A stretch of DNA of 64,000 nt from Reclinomonas americana ATCC 50394 (GCA_048213135.1 PS015054.1:23090-87089), one strand, 5' to 3'. Shown: positions 22,501 through 34,685, counted from the first letter of the stretch. Notes: generated by a model not told the origin, from the letters alone. A program made the numbers and translations.

Positions 22501-25500
22501 CTGCTGCTGTTGCTGCTGCTGATGCTGGAACTGCTGGTGCGCCTCTTGCATCAGCGCGTCGTAGCAACCACCGTGGGCCACACTCACAAAGCGCCGCGCC
22601 CTCTGGCGGTGATCGTCGGGAAGCACAATGAAGAACTGGAAGACCAGGCGGTCATAGTGCTGCGTTGGCGGCGCTACGCCCAAGTCGAATGTGACCTGTG
22701 CATGCGTGTCGTGAGTAGGTGCGCGAATAATTGCGATTCTACTGGCGAAAGACGCAACAAAGTCGAGCACATCGAGAGCCTGCAGATTCTGCAACAGGCC
22801 ATACAGCTCCACAAATGTCTCCGACATGCACGCCTCACTGGCCAACTCCTTTTCGAGTTTCAGGAGCGTGCTGATGGGATTGCCTTTGAACTTGAGGAGC
22901 TCTTTGACGTGCACCAGTCGCGCCGGCAGGATACCGCAGTCGGCGAGTGCGCGAGCCACAGTTGGCCAAGGAGCCTAGTGTCTGCGCGATCAGACACACA
23001 CAAGCATGACCAGAGGAGAAAAACAACAACGCACTCGAGGGTGGCTGCCGAGAACGCGGATAATGTCCGAGTACTCTGCCAGCGAGAAGCCGCATTTGCG
23101 CAGCGCGGCCTTGAGCAGAGCCAGGTGATTGATCTGCGCCACCACCACCACCACCACATTAGCATACAACAGCACGATAGGAGCTAGACAAAAAAGGAGG
23201 CACGCAACTCGCAGAGAGTAGCCAACGCCCATGGCCGGGAACATGTGCACCAGATCGTCCACCACCTCACACACCACCGACAGCAGCTCCGCTTCGGCAA
23301 CAGTGTGTCTGCACCGACGAAGCATACACACAGAGGTCATGTGACCGACGAGGGAAGACACACAGGGTGCGTCAGACAAACGCAACTGGCGCGACTGTGC
23401 CAGCGCACCCTGCTGCATGAGCGGAGAGTCAAAGTCGTCCGGACTGGCGCTGTACTGCACCGTGCTGGTGGAGGGTGAACGGTGACGGCCCTGCAGCCCG
23501 CAACTACCGCATGAGAGAGAAAGAAACCAGCAGGCGATAGAACACTAGGGACTTGCCGTGAGTGTGCGCGCCGGCGTCGACACGCGCTCCAATGACGCCG
23601 TGTGATGCACAATGTCGAAACGAGACATGCGAGTGCCAGAGAGCATGGGTCCAGCCAACGCCGGCAGACTACCAGGTAACACAACGTGAGAACGCGGACA
23701 CGAGGTGAAACTCGCGAGTTACAGGCACGACATTAAAAAACACGCACTCTGACATGGACGAGAACCACGAGTACGTCTTGGCGGCTTGTGAAGTGTCCTG
23801 CAGCTCGGCAACAATCGCCAAGTGCGGGTTACACGTGAGCTCCACAAAGGCGCCAGTCGAGTCCATGAAAGTGGCAAAGTCACGCTCGGCGCCAGAGCCA
23901 CTTGCCACAGAAGGGTCACCGCTGATGCCGAGCTGACGGGCGGCCGCTGTTGGCTTGGATCGCAGGACCGACGGGATGATGCAAATGGCGCCGTGCTTCT
24001 GGTACACCGACTCCATGGTGCGCTGCACGGCCTCGACCAGAATCTGCAACTCGCTGCGCACAACGTGCGACGGCGGCTGCGGCACCAACGCACAGTGTGA
24101 GAGAGACGCTCTTTTCGGTGTTGGCTCAGCAGTCAACTTTCTCTACTCACCCGCGGCGGCTGCGGTAGTGACGACACGAACTCCGAGGTGGGCGCCGGTG
24201 AAAACAGTCGATCGATCAAGCGATGATAGTACGCAGTGCCCGGGTTCGCCACCGTTCGCAGAATCTCCTCGATGTAGTCGTCCTCCTAGCGGCGCGTGTG
24301 AGGGATCGCAAGAACTGGAAACAACACCACGTGCGTCAAATCGCGTGCCAAACCATATTCGGCGGCAACTTGCCACTCTTCAGCAGCTCCACAGCGGTGG
24401 GTCGCATGCGCGGGTCACGGTTGATCAACCAGTCGACAATGTCGGCTTGCGCCTGATACGTCTGACAAAAGTTGGTGTCGAAGCGCGACGAGCACTGCTT
24501 GCGCAGCGTCGTCAGTTGCACCACGCGTTCCGTCGCCGTGTTAAACTGGTGGAACATTTCGTAGAAGATGATACCCTACGGACGAGGAACACGTGAGCGG
24601 CGGTGGCACCCCCGCAAACACGCACGCACGCGACGCGTACCATGCTGTACATGTCGGCACGAGAGTCGTAACGACGCCCTTGCGCTTGCTCAGGCCTACG
24701 AGAGGAACGAGCAAGTGAGAAAGGAATCGTTCGTGCAAGACACACGGCACCAGTGACGCACGCTGCGTAAAAGTACGTTCCCACACCACCGCTGCGGTCC
24801 GTGGCCGCCTCGTCGCCGACAGAGGGCGAGTCTAGTGACGCCAGGTCGCGTGACGACTGGCTGCTGGTGAGCGGACGGTAGCGCGATGTGGCGAGACCAA
24901 AGTCGCCGACCTGACAGCACCAGTGAGTCTTCTCCCCCTACCACGGCGTACATCCGCTCACGTGTGCGTGCGCACGCAACTTTGACGTTGCCGTCCGAGT
25001 CGAGAAAGATGTTGCATGGCTTGAGATCGCGGTGGATGATGCCCTGCGCGTGAATGTGCACGAGAGCCTCCAGAGTCTGCCGGAAGAACTTCCACGCCAT
25101 GTCAGGCTCCAGCTGCCGGCTGTCCATGAGCTGGAAAAACATGACAAAGTGTGAGCGACAATCGCCGACTGGTCCATGGATTAGACGCAAGCACTCACAT
25201 TACGCAGGGTTTTCCGCGGACAGTACTCCATCTGGATGTACAGAATGGCCCTTCGAGCGCTCTCGGTAGCCTACGGTGTGTGACCTCATCGTTAGTTCAC
25301 ACAACAAACACAAACCCCATCGCGCTCACTGCCTCATCTCGGAAACATCGAGCACACCACGATCGATCACACTTTCTCTCACACACATTCGCGCGCTCAT
25401 CTTCGACTCGAAATCATCGAGCACATCTCGATCTCCCTCCTCTCTCTCTCTCTCATACATACACATTCGATGCGCTCACTGCCTCCTTCGATCATCGAGC

Positions 25501-28180
25501 ACACGTCGATCTCTGTCTCTCTCCCTCTCCCTTTCTCTCTCTTCCTTTCGCTCTCTTCTCCCTCTCCCCGCTCCCTTTCGCTCTCTTCTCCCTCTCCCCT
25601 CTCCCTTTCCGTCTCCTTCTCTGTCTTCTTTTCCCCTCTCCTCTCCCCTCTCCCTTTCCCTGTCCCTTTCCATCCCTCTCTCCCACTCGCCTCCACAACG
25701 CTGGCCGACGTGGTCTCCGTCACATCCGAGGGCGGTGTTGGCAAAAGCAGTGGGGCCGCAACTCGGTCGCGGCCTTGCACACGAATGTCTTCACTGGCAC
25801 TGCGTCCCACGGCAGCCTGTGACCCAGCGCGCTGACTCGCCTCCTCGTCGTCCGACGGCGGCTCCAGATACGAAAACACGTCTCCGACACCTGCCACACA
25901 CTCCACATTGAAGCCACGCAAGGCAATTGCACCAGTACGACACACAAGACTCACCTCGATCTCGATGGCTGGGCTCAAACACTTCCGTGTCGCTCTTCTC
26001 CTCCTCCTCCTCTTCATCATCATCATCATCATCGTCATCCGATTCCTCCTCACTGTCCTCTTCGTCTTCATCCGACTCCTCATCATCGTCCTCCTCCTCG
26101 TCGTCGTCGTCCTCATCATCATCATCGTACTCGTCATCGCCTTCTTCGTCAGCCCCGTCGCCAGCAGCCCACCAATCTGTCGTCGATTACACAGTTAAAT
26201 TCTTCGTTTCCAAAAGATCTCCTCAGCAACACACTCCCTCGACTCACCGTCGTCATCGCCAGCAGCAGCAGCAGCAGTAGCAGCCGCACTGACTGCTGCC
26301 GTCTTCCCCTTGCCGGAAGCCTTTTTCGGTGAATTGGCTTGTGAGGGACGAGGCGACGATACCGAGCGTTCACGCCAGCTGAGCGCGCGCATGGAGCCTG
26401 TCTTTTCGTACGAAATGAACCCGGTGTCTGCGCCCCGGTCGCCCTCCTCCTCCTCCTCCTCCTCCTCCTCCTCTCCCTCGTCGTCATCGCTTCTGTGCCG
26501 AAATGGCGCATCGCTACTCTTCGAGCTGATTTCTCGACCTCCCTTGGCCTCAAACTCGTCCTCCGACTCGCCATCGCTCCACTCTGTCACCACGCACCAT
26601 CGTGAGAAAGGCAGCACGCGCGTACTCGGAAAAGCGCAGCGCCAATTGCAAACGCAACCATCGTCATTGTACACTTCCTCGATCCACGCGTTGAAATACC
26701 GCACCACATACTGATGATTGAGCCGCGAGAGTGTGGTGACCTCGCGCAGGATCTTCTCCTGCTCCTCTGCACTCTGCAGCTTGATCTTTTTCACGGCATA
26801 AAAGTTGCCGTCCAACTTGTTACGAACCTGCCAAAAAGAGTCAAAGACACCCCGGTGAGTGGGTGGCAACAGTGGGCAACATTTTTTCTTCTCTCTCACA
26901 CACACCCGCACGACAGAGCCGAAGCCGCCTCGACCAATGAACTCGATCTCATCAAAGTCGTTGCGGTAGCGCGAGTGCGACGAGGGCACGTGCGTTTGCG
27001 ACGCGTTGCCGACTGCCACACACCAAGCACATTTGAGAATCAAACACACACAGACGGGAGGGCGCAATGCTCGAGAGCCACGCAACGACTCTGCATCGAC
27101 GGCACTGTGCGAATGGGTGCCATCTCCTCCGCCGCACGCAGCGCGTGCTGCATCTTGCTGGCCGTCATCACGCCCGACTTTTGCAACGTGCGCATGAGGT
27201 TGTCAAACGCCGCAAATGGCATGGTTTGAGCGCCCGCCGGAGGCGAGCGAGCCGTCTCCAGATACTGACGATAGTGGTGCAGGAAGTGGCCGAGCAGCAT
27301 CTCGTCGTCACCCAGTCCATCGTCGTCGTCGCTGCTCCCACTGCCACCACCACCACCCCCACCACCACCGTGAGTGGCAGCTGCGTTGCTCGCACTTGCA
27401 CCGCCGGCGGACGACGGCTCTGGCATTGCACTGCGCCGTTCACCCACTTGGTCCGCCACATTGAGCGTCTTCTCAAAGTCACTGGCGCCTGCATGCTTGT
27501 GCAGCCGCGACCGAGCTCGCGCAACCATCTCCGACGAAGGCTCCTGCACGCCGGCAGAGTGAGCAACTTTACACAGTGAAAAATGAGCTGGCCCTCGCAC
27601 TCACCTCCACCACGGGCTTCTTGACCGCCTGCGGCGTGAGCTGCTTGAAGCGCTGCGAGCCGAGCTCGTTTTGCAGGAACAGAATGAGCTCGTACATCAT
27701 GGGGTCGCCGATGCGCGCACTGGCCTGCAAGCTGGTGAGCGATTGTCGCACAAACAACAAGTGGCATGCAGCTGCGACGGCACCTCCTTCTTCATCAGAT
27801 CATCCAGTCGATCAGCAAGCGCCTGCGACACATTCCGGCCGGGCAGCACTTGCACACTCGGCATGCCGTTCGGATAGTTGGGAGGGTAACTACGGTAGAA
27901 AAGACAACATCGCACCCGCAGTGAGCAGCAGCAGCAGCAAGGAGGCGACAAGGAGAACGCACCTGAATCGCAGTCTCGCGGAACATTGATCGGCATCATC
28001 ACTCACTGCGAGCCCCCATTCATTCATCATCATTCATCATCATCATCAATGCATCACATTCTCCTCACCAACAATCTCGAAACGACGCCGCGTTTTTCCC
28101 TTGTGCTGCTCATTGAACTCACGAAAGTTCTCCACGCCTTGCCGCAGAAAACTCAGCTCGTCCTCTGCAGCCTTGTTCAT
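19555..28180 (-). CDS. GCN2: GCN2-type eIF2-alpha kinase (RWD, kinase, HisRS-like domains)
   Basis: The start ATG is at 28180 and the stop at 19555. An RWD domain (28180-27575) has YPPNYPNGMPSVQVLP, the GCN1-binding module. A linker follows (27540-27080). The kinase N-lobe (26970-26590) has FIGRGGFGSVVRV and FYAVKKIKL, then the large acidic insert typical of eIF2-alpha kinases (26570-25700), then the C-lobe with IIHRDLKPCNIFLD (about 25040), a GTYFYAAPEQ activation segment and RRYDSRADMYSM. The HisRS-like region (24150-22370) has MDSTGAFVELTCNP and a poly-Gln insertion near 22500. The C-terminal part has RLGIPWVVLLRE (about 21640) and ends with DQNVEMAVLQNAL. An 823-N gap lies in an intron. 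GCN2 senses uncharged tRNA and phosphorylates eIF2-alpha during amino-acid starvation. The domain order is complete and the family call is secure; individual splice sites are not all certain. Confidence 0.92.
20244..21066. other. Assembly gap (823 N) inside a GCN2 intron
   Basis: CT repeats border both sides. The flanking GCN2 exons (from 21178 and up to about 19765) suggest the gap is intronic, but a missing small exon cannot be excluded. Confidence 0.9.
21720..22370. repeat. CT-rich tracts in GCN2 introns
   Basis: Two pyrimidine-rich stretches (21720-21950 and 22125-22360 on the plus strand) lie in introns of the minus-strand GCN2 gene, so its transcript carries polypurine introns. A similar tract is at 25380-25690. 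They contain repeats such as ctcctctcctctcctctc. Confidence 0.75.
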
Positions 28181-28397
28181 ACTCTCTCTTTTCCTCAGTA
28201 TGCCACTCTTTTTCACAAGAACAGAAGTCTCCTCTAAGCACAAAGACACGCACACACAAGCACTCTCTTGAACAAACACAGGAGAGGTGCTTAGCACGCC
28301 ATCATCTTGAAGAGCGACACTGCGCTTTTAAAACACACACTTACAAACAAACAACACACTAAAGTCAGTCGATCCGCGCGCATTCACTCACACACAA
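28181..28397. promoter_or_regulatory. Bidirectional promoter region, GCN2 / mL59-like gene
   Basis: Only 217 bp separate the start codons of two divergently transcribed genes, so their promoters must overlap here. The interval has ACAC repeats and an AT-rich patch near 28325. No specific element was recognised. The role is inferred from position. Confidence 0.5.
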
Positions 28398-28657
28398 ATG
28401 GCGTCGCGTGTGGCACAGCTGCTCCGCTCTGGTTCCGGTGCGGGAAGTGGGGGTGACGTGCTCTCCACTGCACTGCGCGCGCAACGTGTGCTTGTGCGCG
28501 GTGCAGGCGGTGTCACGCGCGTGCCCAGTGTGGTCGACGGTGATGATGTGGCCGACTCCTCGACCAGTGTCAGTGTCGCTGGGGCAAAGGTGGTGTGGAA
28601 GAAGCCGGTGCTGTCAAGGCGTCAGCTGGCGGTGTTGCGAAAGGTATGCACATGTGA

Positions 28658-28719
<62 letters not shown>

Positions 28720-29364
28720 ATTGATTGCATCGTGCATTGGAGATTGATTGTGTGTGTGTGTCTGTGTGTGTGAAGGATGCGGTGGCGAGTGGTGTTGAGT
28801 GGCCGCTGGAGGTCAAGCCGCGGTCGACACGGTCGTTTACGCGAGAGTTTCGTGTGTCTTTTCTTGCTTGTTGTTGTTGTTGGTGTTTGTTGTTGCGGTT
28901 GCTGACGCGCGTGGCAAACAAAAGGTGCAAGGGGCCGCGCTATCTGCGAGATAAGCCCAAGCGGTGAGTGTCTCTCTCTCTCTCCCTCGCCCCCCTCTCT
29001 CTCATGGTGTGTGTGTGTGTCACTGTATCTCTCCCTCTTTCTCTGCTTCTCGCTGTCTCTCCTCGTCCCTCTGTCTCTGTCTCTTTCCTCCCTTCTCTGT
29101 GTATGTGTCTCTCTCTTTCCCTCGCTCTCTCTCTCTTCCCTTCTCTCTCACCCTCTCACTTCTCTCTCTCTCTCGCAGGGAGGCACGCATTGTGGCGGCG
29201 ATGAAGGACATGCCGCGGCTCATCAAGGAGAAGAAGGATGTGCGTCTCACTTTTCTTCTTGCATTGCGTCGTGTGTCACGCACACAATGAGTTAACTGTG
29301 CGTGGTGCAGGCGGCTGCCAAGGAGAAGCAAAAGGAGTTGGATCGGGAGCGCTTGTACAAGTGA
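28398..29364 (+). CDS. Mitochondrial large-subunit ribosomal protein, mL59-like
   Basis: Exon 1 (28398-28643) starts MASRVAQLLRSGSGAGSGGD, a basic, Ser/Gly/Ala-rich leader fitting mitochondrial import, then WKKPVLSRRQLAVLRK. Exon 2 (from 28776) reads DAVASGVEWPLEVKPRST. Two short exons follow with GPRYLRDKPKR (to 28963) and EARIVAAMKDMPRLIKEKKD (29180-29239). The last is AAAKEKQKELDRERLYK with TGA at 29362-29364. The arrangement of a SRRQ..LRK helix, a GVEWP motif and a REARI..AM..MP.LI helix matches my memory of the fungal/protist mL59 (MRPL25-type) family. The donor closing exon 2 is ambiguous, but both options keep the frame. A long GA repeat (about 28672-28718) sits in intron 1. The family call is moderate. 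Confidence 0.6.
28672..28718. repeat. GA dinucleotide microsatellite in intron 1 of the mL59-like gene
   Basis: About 46 bases of near-perfect GA repeat, a probable length-polymorphic locus. Confidence 0.9.
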
Positions 29365-29892
29365 GCGCAGCGTGGCGGCGTTGGTGAATTACGAAGTAGA
29401 ATTCTTTCTCGTTGGCGTCAACAATGTGGGGTTTTGGAAGTGACTTCACAGCGACATTATATTGCCAGCAACACAGCCTGCGTGTGGATGCGTACCACAC
29501 GCAGGTTGCACAGGAGCAAAGCGGGAGGGAGGTAAAGGAGGAAAAAAACACACAGCAGCAACGACCAGTGAACGCAGGGAGACACGGGAGGAAGCAAGCA
29601 CCGCGACATGATGAGAACCGTCCGCGCACTCACTCATGTGCACACACACGCACACGCACACACACACATACATACGAAGTAGAGAAGCAGCGCCCTGCAC
29701 AAATCGGCAAGACACAATCGGTTTTATAAAGCACACACACCCATCCAAAAACGAGCACAACAACAACCGAAGGCAGGGAGACAAAAGGGGGGAGGAGAGA
29801 TAGGAGAGGGAAAGGAAGTAGAAACGCCCACCCGCAGAGAGGACGGCAAGCCATACGAGACGAGTCAGCGTGTGCACGCAAAACGGGTCATC
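29365..29892. other. Convergent intergenic region
   Basis: This 528-bp space lies between the stop codons of a plus and a minus gene. It includes a CA microsatellite (about 29638-29670) and should contain both 3' UTRs. No gene is supported. Confidence 0.55.
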
Positions 29893-31980
29893 TCACTTCT
29901 TGTTTGTGTCGGCGCGAGTCGAGTACAGCGACATGAGCACGTTGACGTACGCCTGCAGCGTGTTGGCAATCTCCTTGCCCTGCGCGACGAGAGACAGAGA
30001 GAGAGAGAGAGTGAGCAAGATGGAGGCGAGGCAGTGGCTGGTGACCATGTGAACGCAACAAAGCGAGTCTCGAACTGGAACTTCTGCTTGGACACGGTGC
30101 CGGACACGAACGCGAATGCCGAGTGCTTGTAGGCCCACGAGTAAATATCCGAGAACGAATGTTGCATGAGTTGCTCCTGCCGTGGCAAAGATGAGAAGCC
30201 AGATACCAAAAACAGCACAGCCGGAAGACTGTCACGCACCCTTGTGTCCTCGGTGAGCAGCATGATACCGTCGCAGTTGACGGCCAGCAGCAGATCGTCG
30301 GGCAGCTTCATTTCCACTGCGTTTGTCAACTGCGCGTACGAGAGTGAGTGCCGGCGGTCGAATAAGCTGGAGAATCCTGGCCCGAACACACACACAAACC
30401 TTCACTTTCCACATTGTTGCGCCGTACAGGTACCACTTGGACACGTGCTCCAGGTATCGCACCTCAGCCTCGCGCTTGCTGTGGCCAGTGAGCTGAATGT
30501 GCTCCTGGTAGATCAACCTGCACCGGAAACGAGTGAGAACCACTGCGTCGACTCCGCATGTCCCGAAGAGCAAGCAACAGTACCTCTCCCACTGGTCAGG
30601 TGGGTTCGATCGTACCAAGTAGCCCGGAATGTACTGGTGAATCTTGGATCTGTGGTGTGGGGCGTGGCGCGTCTTGAGCACACATGGGAGGACGACAAGC
30701 GGTGATCTGCAGCACGCAACTGCAAGAAACCAGGTACGTGTGTCGCATCTTTGTGGTCACCAAAGTTGACTTGCATTTGAATGCCTGAGAACACACACAA
30801 ACACGCGTGCGCGTGCGCGGTGGTCAGTCGCCCGATCACAATCACAGCTACTTTCTTGTCAAACACTGTCGCTCACCAGCCAGCGCGACAGCGTCCTCTT
30901 GCACGCATCGGTAGTTGCCATTGATGACATCGGAGACGGCCTGTGCGCACACAACCCCTTCCCCGTCAGTCACAGATCCTGCATATAGCCAGAGTGAGTG
31001 CGACTTGCCTGAATGTACAGCATGTGGATGAGGGCCTCGTCGTCCACGGGCAACGACTCGCGCAGGAAAATGCGATACTTGAACACGAAGCGGGCCTCTG
31101 CACAAGCACAGAAGAACTATCTGTCAGCAGCCCGCATAGCGTAGCGGTGCACGGTGACATTCGCGCGCAACGTTGCTCCCACTTGGTCTTGACTTGCTCC
31201 TGCAGACAGACATGATAATGATCAGCACACTCTCAGCATGCAAATACATACATGCCCATGGAAAACAAGTGCACGCACCCACTCCTCTCGTCCCTGGAAA
31301 TCGACAACGTTCTTGTCGGCGCCGTTTGTCTCCCACACCATGATGCTCAGTGGCTCCTCGGCATCGTCCAGGCACCGTTCTGCTCATCAATCGTCAGCAA
31401 CAATCAACAATTTGAGTCTCTTGCCCGGTATTTCTTCACACACCCTCGCTGTTGCGCTGCAGGAAGATCTTGAACCTGTAGTAACAGCATCGTTGCGTGC
31501 GTGAGGAGAGAGAGAGAGGAGTGCGCACGCGTGTCTCACACGCACCGGTCACTGTCGGGCAACGTGAGCTTCTCTGCCAACAATGAGCACAGCTGCTTGG
31601 CAGTCGTGCTGCTGTCAATGGCCACCGTCTTGAACGAGTCGTCCACTGAGAGAGAGAGAGAGAGAAGGAAGAGAGCACACGTAAGCAACAGCCTCACGCA
31701 TTGTGAGTTTGAATCTGAGAACACACACACACGCACAGACACACACAAGAAAGAAGACTGCCACTCACACGCGCATTTGCAGACACAGAGAAACGCACAG
31801 CATGTGTGTGTGTGACACACGCACGAGGAGGAAGAAGAAGAGGGGCGCAAGAAGCGGGACCCATTTCTCCGCCATGTTCACGTCTACACACACACACTCA
31901 ACACACACACTCATTCTCTCTCTCTCTTCCGCACCCAAGTAGACTCGGAACACCAACTTCGGCTTCTTCGTCTCCGCCAT
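29893..31980 (-). CDS. FERM-domain protein
   Basis: The start ATG is at 31980 (MAETKKPKLVFRVYL) and the stop at 29893, with about ten short exons. The N-terminal ubiquitin-like lobe reads FKTVAIDSSTTAKQLCSLLA and FKIFLQRNSEG. The acyl-CoA-binding-like lobe has FVFKYRIFLRESLPVDDEAL, LIHMLYIQAVSDVINGNYRC and HQYIPGYLVRSNPPDQW, with HIQLTGHSKREAEVRYLEHV. The PH-like lobe has KWYLYGATMWKV, LLLAVNCDGIMLLTEDTR and FSDIYSWAYKHSAFAFVSGT. It ends TLQAYVNVLMSLYSTRAD. This is the complete three-lobe FERM order, and almost nothing else is present, so it is close to a FERM-only protein, as in talin-, myosin-VII- or Krit-type heads. It probably links membrane proteins or phosphoinositides to the cytoskeleton. 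The fold is confident; the specific partner is unknown. Confidence 0.8.
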
Positions 31981-32208
31981 GGATGCTTATCAACACACTC
32001 AAAAAAACAAAAAAGTCGTCCCAAGCAACACACGGGCTGCCTTCTGTGTCGCGTAACACACACACACACGTGCGCACACAGTGATGAGCAAGTGAGCGTG
32101 AGTGACAAAACACACACACGACAAACACGCACCAGGCGAAAAAAAAACGATGTGAGTGCGTGCCACGCCAACGAAATCTGTCCTCAGCGCTCGCTCACTG
32201 GTCGATAC
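31981..32208. promoter_or_regulatory. Bidirectional promoter region, FERM gene / RING gene
   Basis: The 228 bp between divergent start codons contain CACA repeats and an A-rich run (about 32140). No named element was seen; the promoter role follows from position. Confidence 0.45.
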
Positions 32209-33111
32209 ATGAGCAGGCGACCGCCTTGGCGCTCAGTGATCCCTCCTTCCGCCGCCGCTCCCGCTCCTCCTCCTCCTCCTCCTCGATCATCATCGCGAGC
32301 GCCATCGCCGCTGCCGCCAGTCCGCGTCCAACCGCGAACGAGTGACGCGCAGGAGCAGCAGGTGCTGCGCGAGCTGAGCTCGGCGTGGGGCGGCGCCGCG
32401 ACGTTGTCGACGCAGTACCAGGTGCACCGGTTACGTCGCCGCCAGCAGCAACAGGACGAGGAGGAGGAGGATGAGGCGGAGACCATGTGGCGTTCGAGTC
32501 GGTTTCGACCGGCGGTCCTCAATCGCGATCGTGCTGGTGGTGGATCGTCAGCTGCTGCGTCTGCTGCAAATTCGGTGCTGGTGCGCGGTGTGGTGGATAT
32601 GATGAACGCGGAGCCGGAGCATGCGCTGGGCGTGTTCGATCTGTTGACTTATGAGGAGCGATTGGCGCTCGACGATCGCCTGCTGCCCAAGCCGGGGCTG
32701 TCGGCGGCCGAGTTTCGGCGTATTGCCTCGGTGACTGTGGGCGGTGATGAGCCGGTGAGTGGCGTGTCCCCCCCGCTTGTCTCGCCTCGCGCGGTCGCTT
32801 GCTCAACTTTGTGTGTGTGGAGCAGGTGACGTGCGCCGTGTGTCTCGACGATATGCCGCCGGGCGTCAGTGTCAAGCAGCTGCCCTGCTCGCACTCGTTT
32901 GTTGCGTGTGGGGCCTGCAATATGCTCTGTGTGGTTCCACTCCTCACTCCTGCGTTGTGCAGCACCTCCGCTGTATCCAGCCGTGGTTCAAGACCAACAA
33001 GGTTATTCGGATAAAAAAAGTTTTGCTGTGCTGTGGCTCGTCTGACGCCTTCTGCAGCTGTGTCCCATGTGCCGCGACGACGTGAGCAGCAGCTTGCAGA
33101 AGGAAAAGCAG

Positions 33112-33146
<35 letters not shown>

Positions 33147-33375
33147 GGGTGGCTCATCGCCAGCGTGTTCGACCACCGCTGCGGCCTCCACCGCGTCTCC
33201 GTCGTCGGCCTCTTCTTCCGGAACACCGCGGCGCCCTCTGCTGGCGCGACCAGTGCCGCAGCAGGCACGACAGCAGACACAGCAGCAGCAGGAGCAGGAA
33301 CAGCAGCAGGCACGTCGGCGGCGACCCGTGTTGCAACGTTCGACGTTGTGGGCGGGCGTCCGCGGCCAGTCATGA
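32209..33375 (+). CDS. RING-H2 finger protein, probable E3 ubiquitin ligase
   Basis: ATG 32209 opens MSRRPPWRSV followed by Pro/Ser-rich sequence. A helical region reads LVRGVVDMMNAEPEHALGVF and LTYEERLALDDRLLPKPGLS. The RING-H2 domain spans three exons: TCAVCLDDMPPGVSVKQLPC and SHSF, then HLRCIQPWFKTNK, then LCPMCRDDV. The order C-X2-C, C-X-H, H-X2-C and C-X2-C matches RING-H2, in which eight ligands bind two zinc ions and the domain recruits an E2. The splices at CACTCGTTT|gttgcg and tgtgcag|CACCTC restore the finger exactly. The C-terminus is Gln-rich, then Ser/Thr and basic, ending TAG... as TGA after AGVRGQS at 33375. There is no membrane segment. Its substrate is unknown. Confidence 0.85.
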
Positions 33376-33497
33376 CACCGACCGTCGCAACAACAAAGAC
33401 AGACCGTGTGAGCGCAGGAGGTGCCTAACTGTGTGCGTGTGTGTGTCACGTGTGTGTGCTCGCTCACTGCGCGAATCACAGAGTACTCTCGTCTATC

Positions 33498-34685
33498 ATG
33501 AACGAAGCGGATCCGGCCGAGGTCATGGCCGACTGTGACCTCTCGCTCTTCCAGGAACCGGAGGGCTACTTCCGCGAGCGGGATCCGCCGCACGAGGAGT
33601 GCTACGATCGACCAAGTTACGCATGCATTTTGCCCTCTCAGATCGCCATCATCATCTCATCTCCCTCCCACCCTTCTCTCCTCCATCACACAGGCGGTCA
33701 CGGTCCCCCACTGCATCTGCACTTTATCGGCAAGCATTCGTTGTGGGGCCACCTGCTGTGGAATGCCTCGCGTGTCACATGCGAGGTGTTGGATGGAGTT
33801 GATGTCGACTTGCCGCACTACTCGTGCGCTGGGCGTAGCTTTGTCGAGTTTGGCGCCGGTGCCGGCGCACCGGCACTGATTGCCGCTCTCAATGGCGCCT
33901 CTCGAGTCCTCATCACCGACTACCCAGCCGACGATGTCGTGCAGGTGTTGGAGGTGAGTGCGTGACCACCAGGCCTTTCCATCCAGCCGATTCTGATGAT
34001 GTACCTCATGCTGCAGCGCAATGTCGCCGAGAACATTGCCGATGAGACGATACGATCGCGTGTGTTTGTGGAGGTGCGCGTCGAGTGCGACGAGCCATCC
34101 CCGCGGCTGCCTCACAAGTGGGTGCGCAGGGTCATTTGTGGGGCAAGGATCTGGAGGAGCTCGTGGAGCGGCATGGACAGTTCGACGTGTGCATCCTCGC
34201 CGACGTGATTTTCAACCATGCGTTCCAGCGAGAGCTTCTGCAATCCACCAAGCGACTCATGGCGCCCAAGGGCGAGGTCTGTCTCTTGTCACGAGTCGTG
34301 TGATGGCCGTCGTTGTAACTCACAACAGAGGTGGGGTGGACAGGCGCTGGTGTTCTTCTCCCATCACAAGCCACACTGCGCGCACCTCGACATGCAGTTC
34401 TTCGAGATGGCGCAGTCCGACGAGTTCCGCATGCGCGTGGAGAATATCGGCTATCGCCTGCGCAAGCCCATGTGGTTCGTTGCATGCGCCCCATACAAGC
34501 ACATTGCCTGTGTGTGTGTGTGTGTGCAACAGACTCGCTGACTCCCATCCACGCGGCGCAGGGAGAAAGACTTCGGTCCCGAGATCATGCGTGCCACCGT
34601 GCAAATGTTCCGGCTGACACACCGTGAAGATGACGACGACACACCACCGCCGCCACCACCACTACCGCTGCTGCCACCGCAATGA
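33498..34685 (+). CDS. EFM7: EFM7-type protein methyltransferase (eEF1A N-terminal methyltransferase family)
   Basis: Six exons (33498-33615, 33694-33953, 33987-34073, 34130-34276, 34344-34474, 34562-34685) give 288 aa with phases that match throughout. It opens MNEADPAEVMADCDLSLFQE, then HLHFIGKHSLWGHLLWNASR, the diagnostic LWGHLLWNA motif of the Nnt1/EFM7 group. Motif I for S-adenosylmethionine is FVEFGAGAGAPALIAAL, then RVLITDYPADD. The post-I region has GKDLEELVERHGQFDVCILA, and later HHKPHCAHLDMQFFEMAQ. In yeast, Efm7 trimethylates the N-terminus and dimethylates Lys3 of eEF1A; the same role is inferred here. The tail is unusual: four Asp, then a run of Pro/Leu before TGA. It lies 122 bp after the RING gene on the same strand. 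Confidence 0.88.

Noticed and set aside
22440-22560. Plus-strand Leu run (CTG repeats) considered as a signal or membrane segment
   Set aside because: It is the complement of the CAG/Gln repeat in GCN2.
25397-26137. Lys/Arg/Met-rich minus-strand frame
   Set aside because: Shadow of the acidic insert of GCN2 and of a CT-rich intron; another minus frame continues the kinase.
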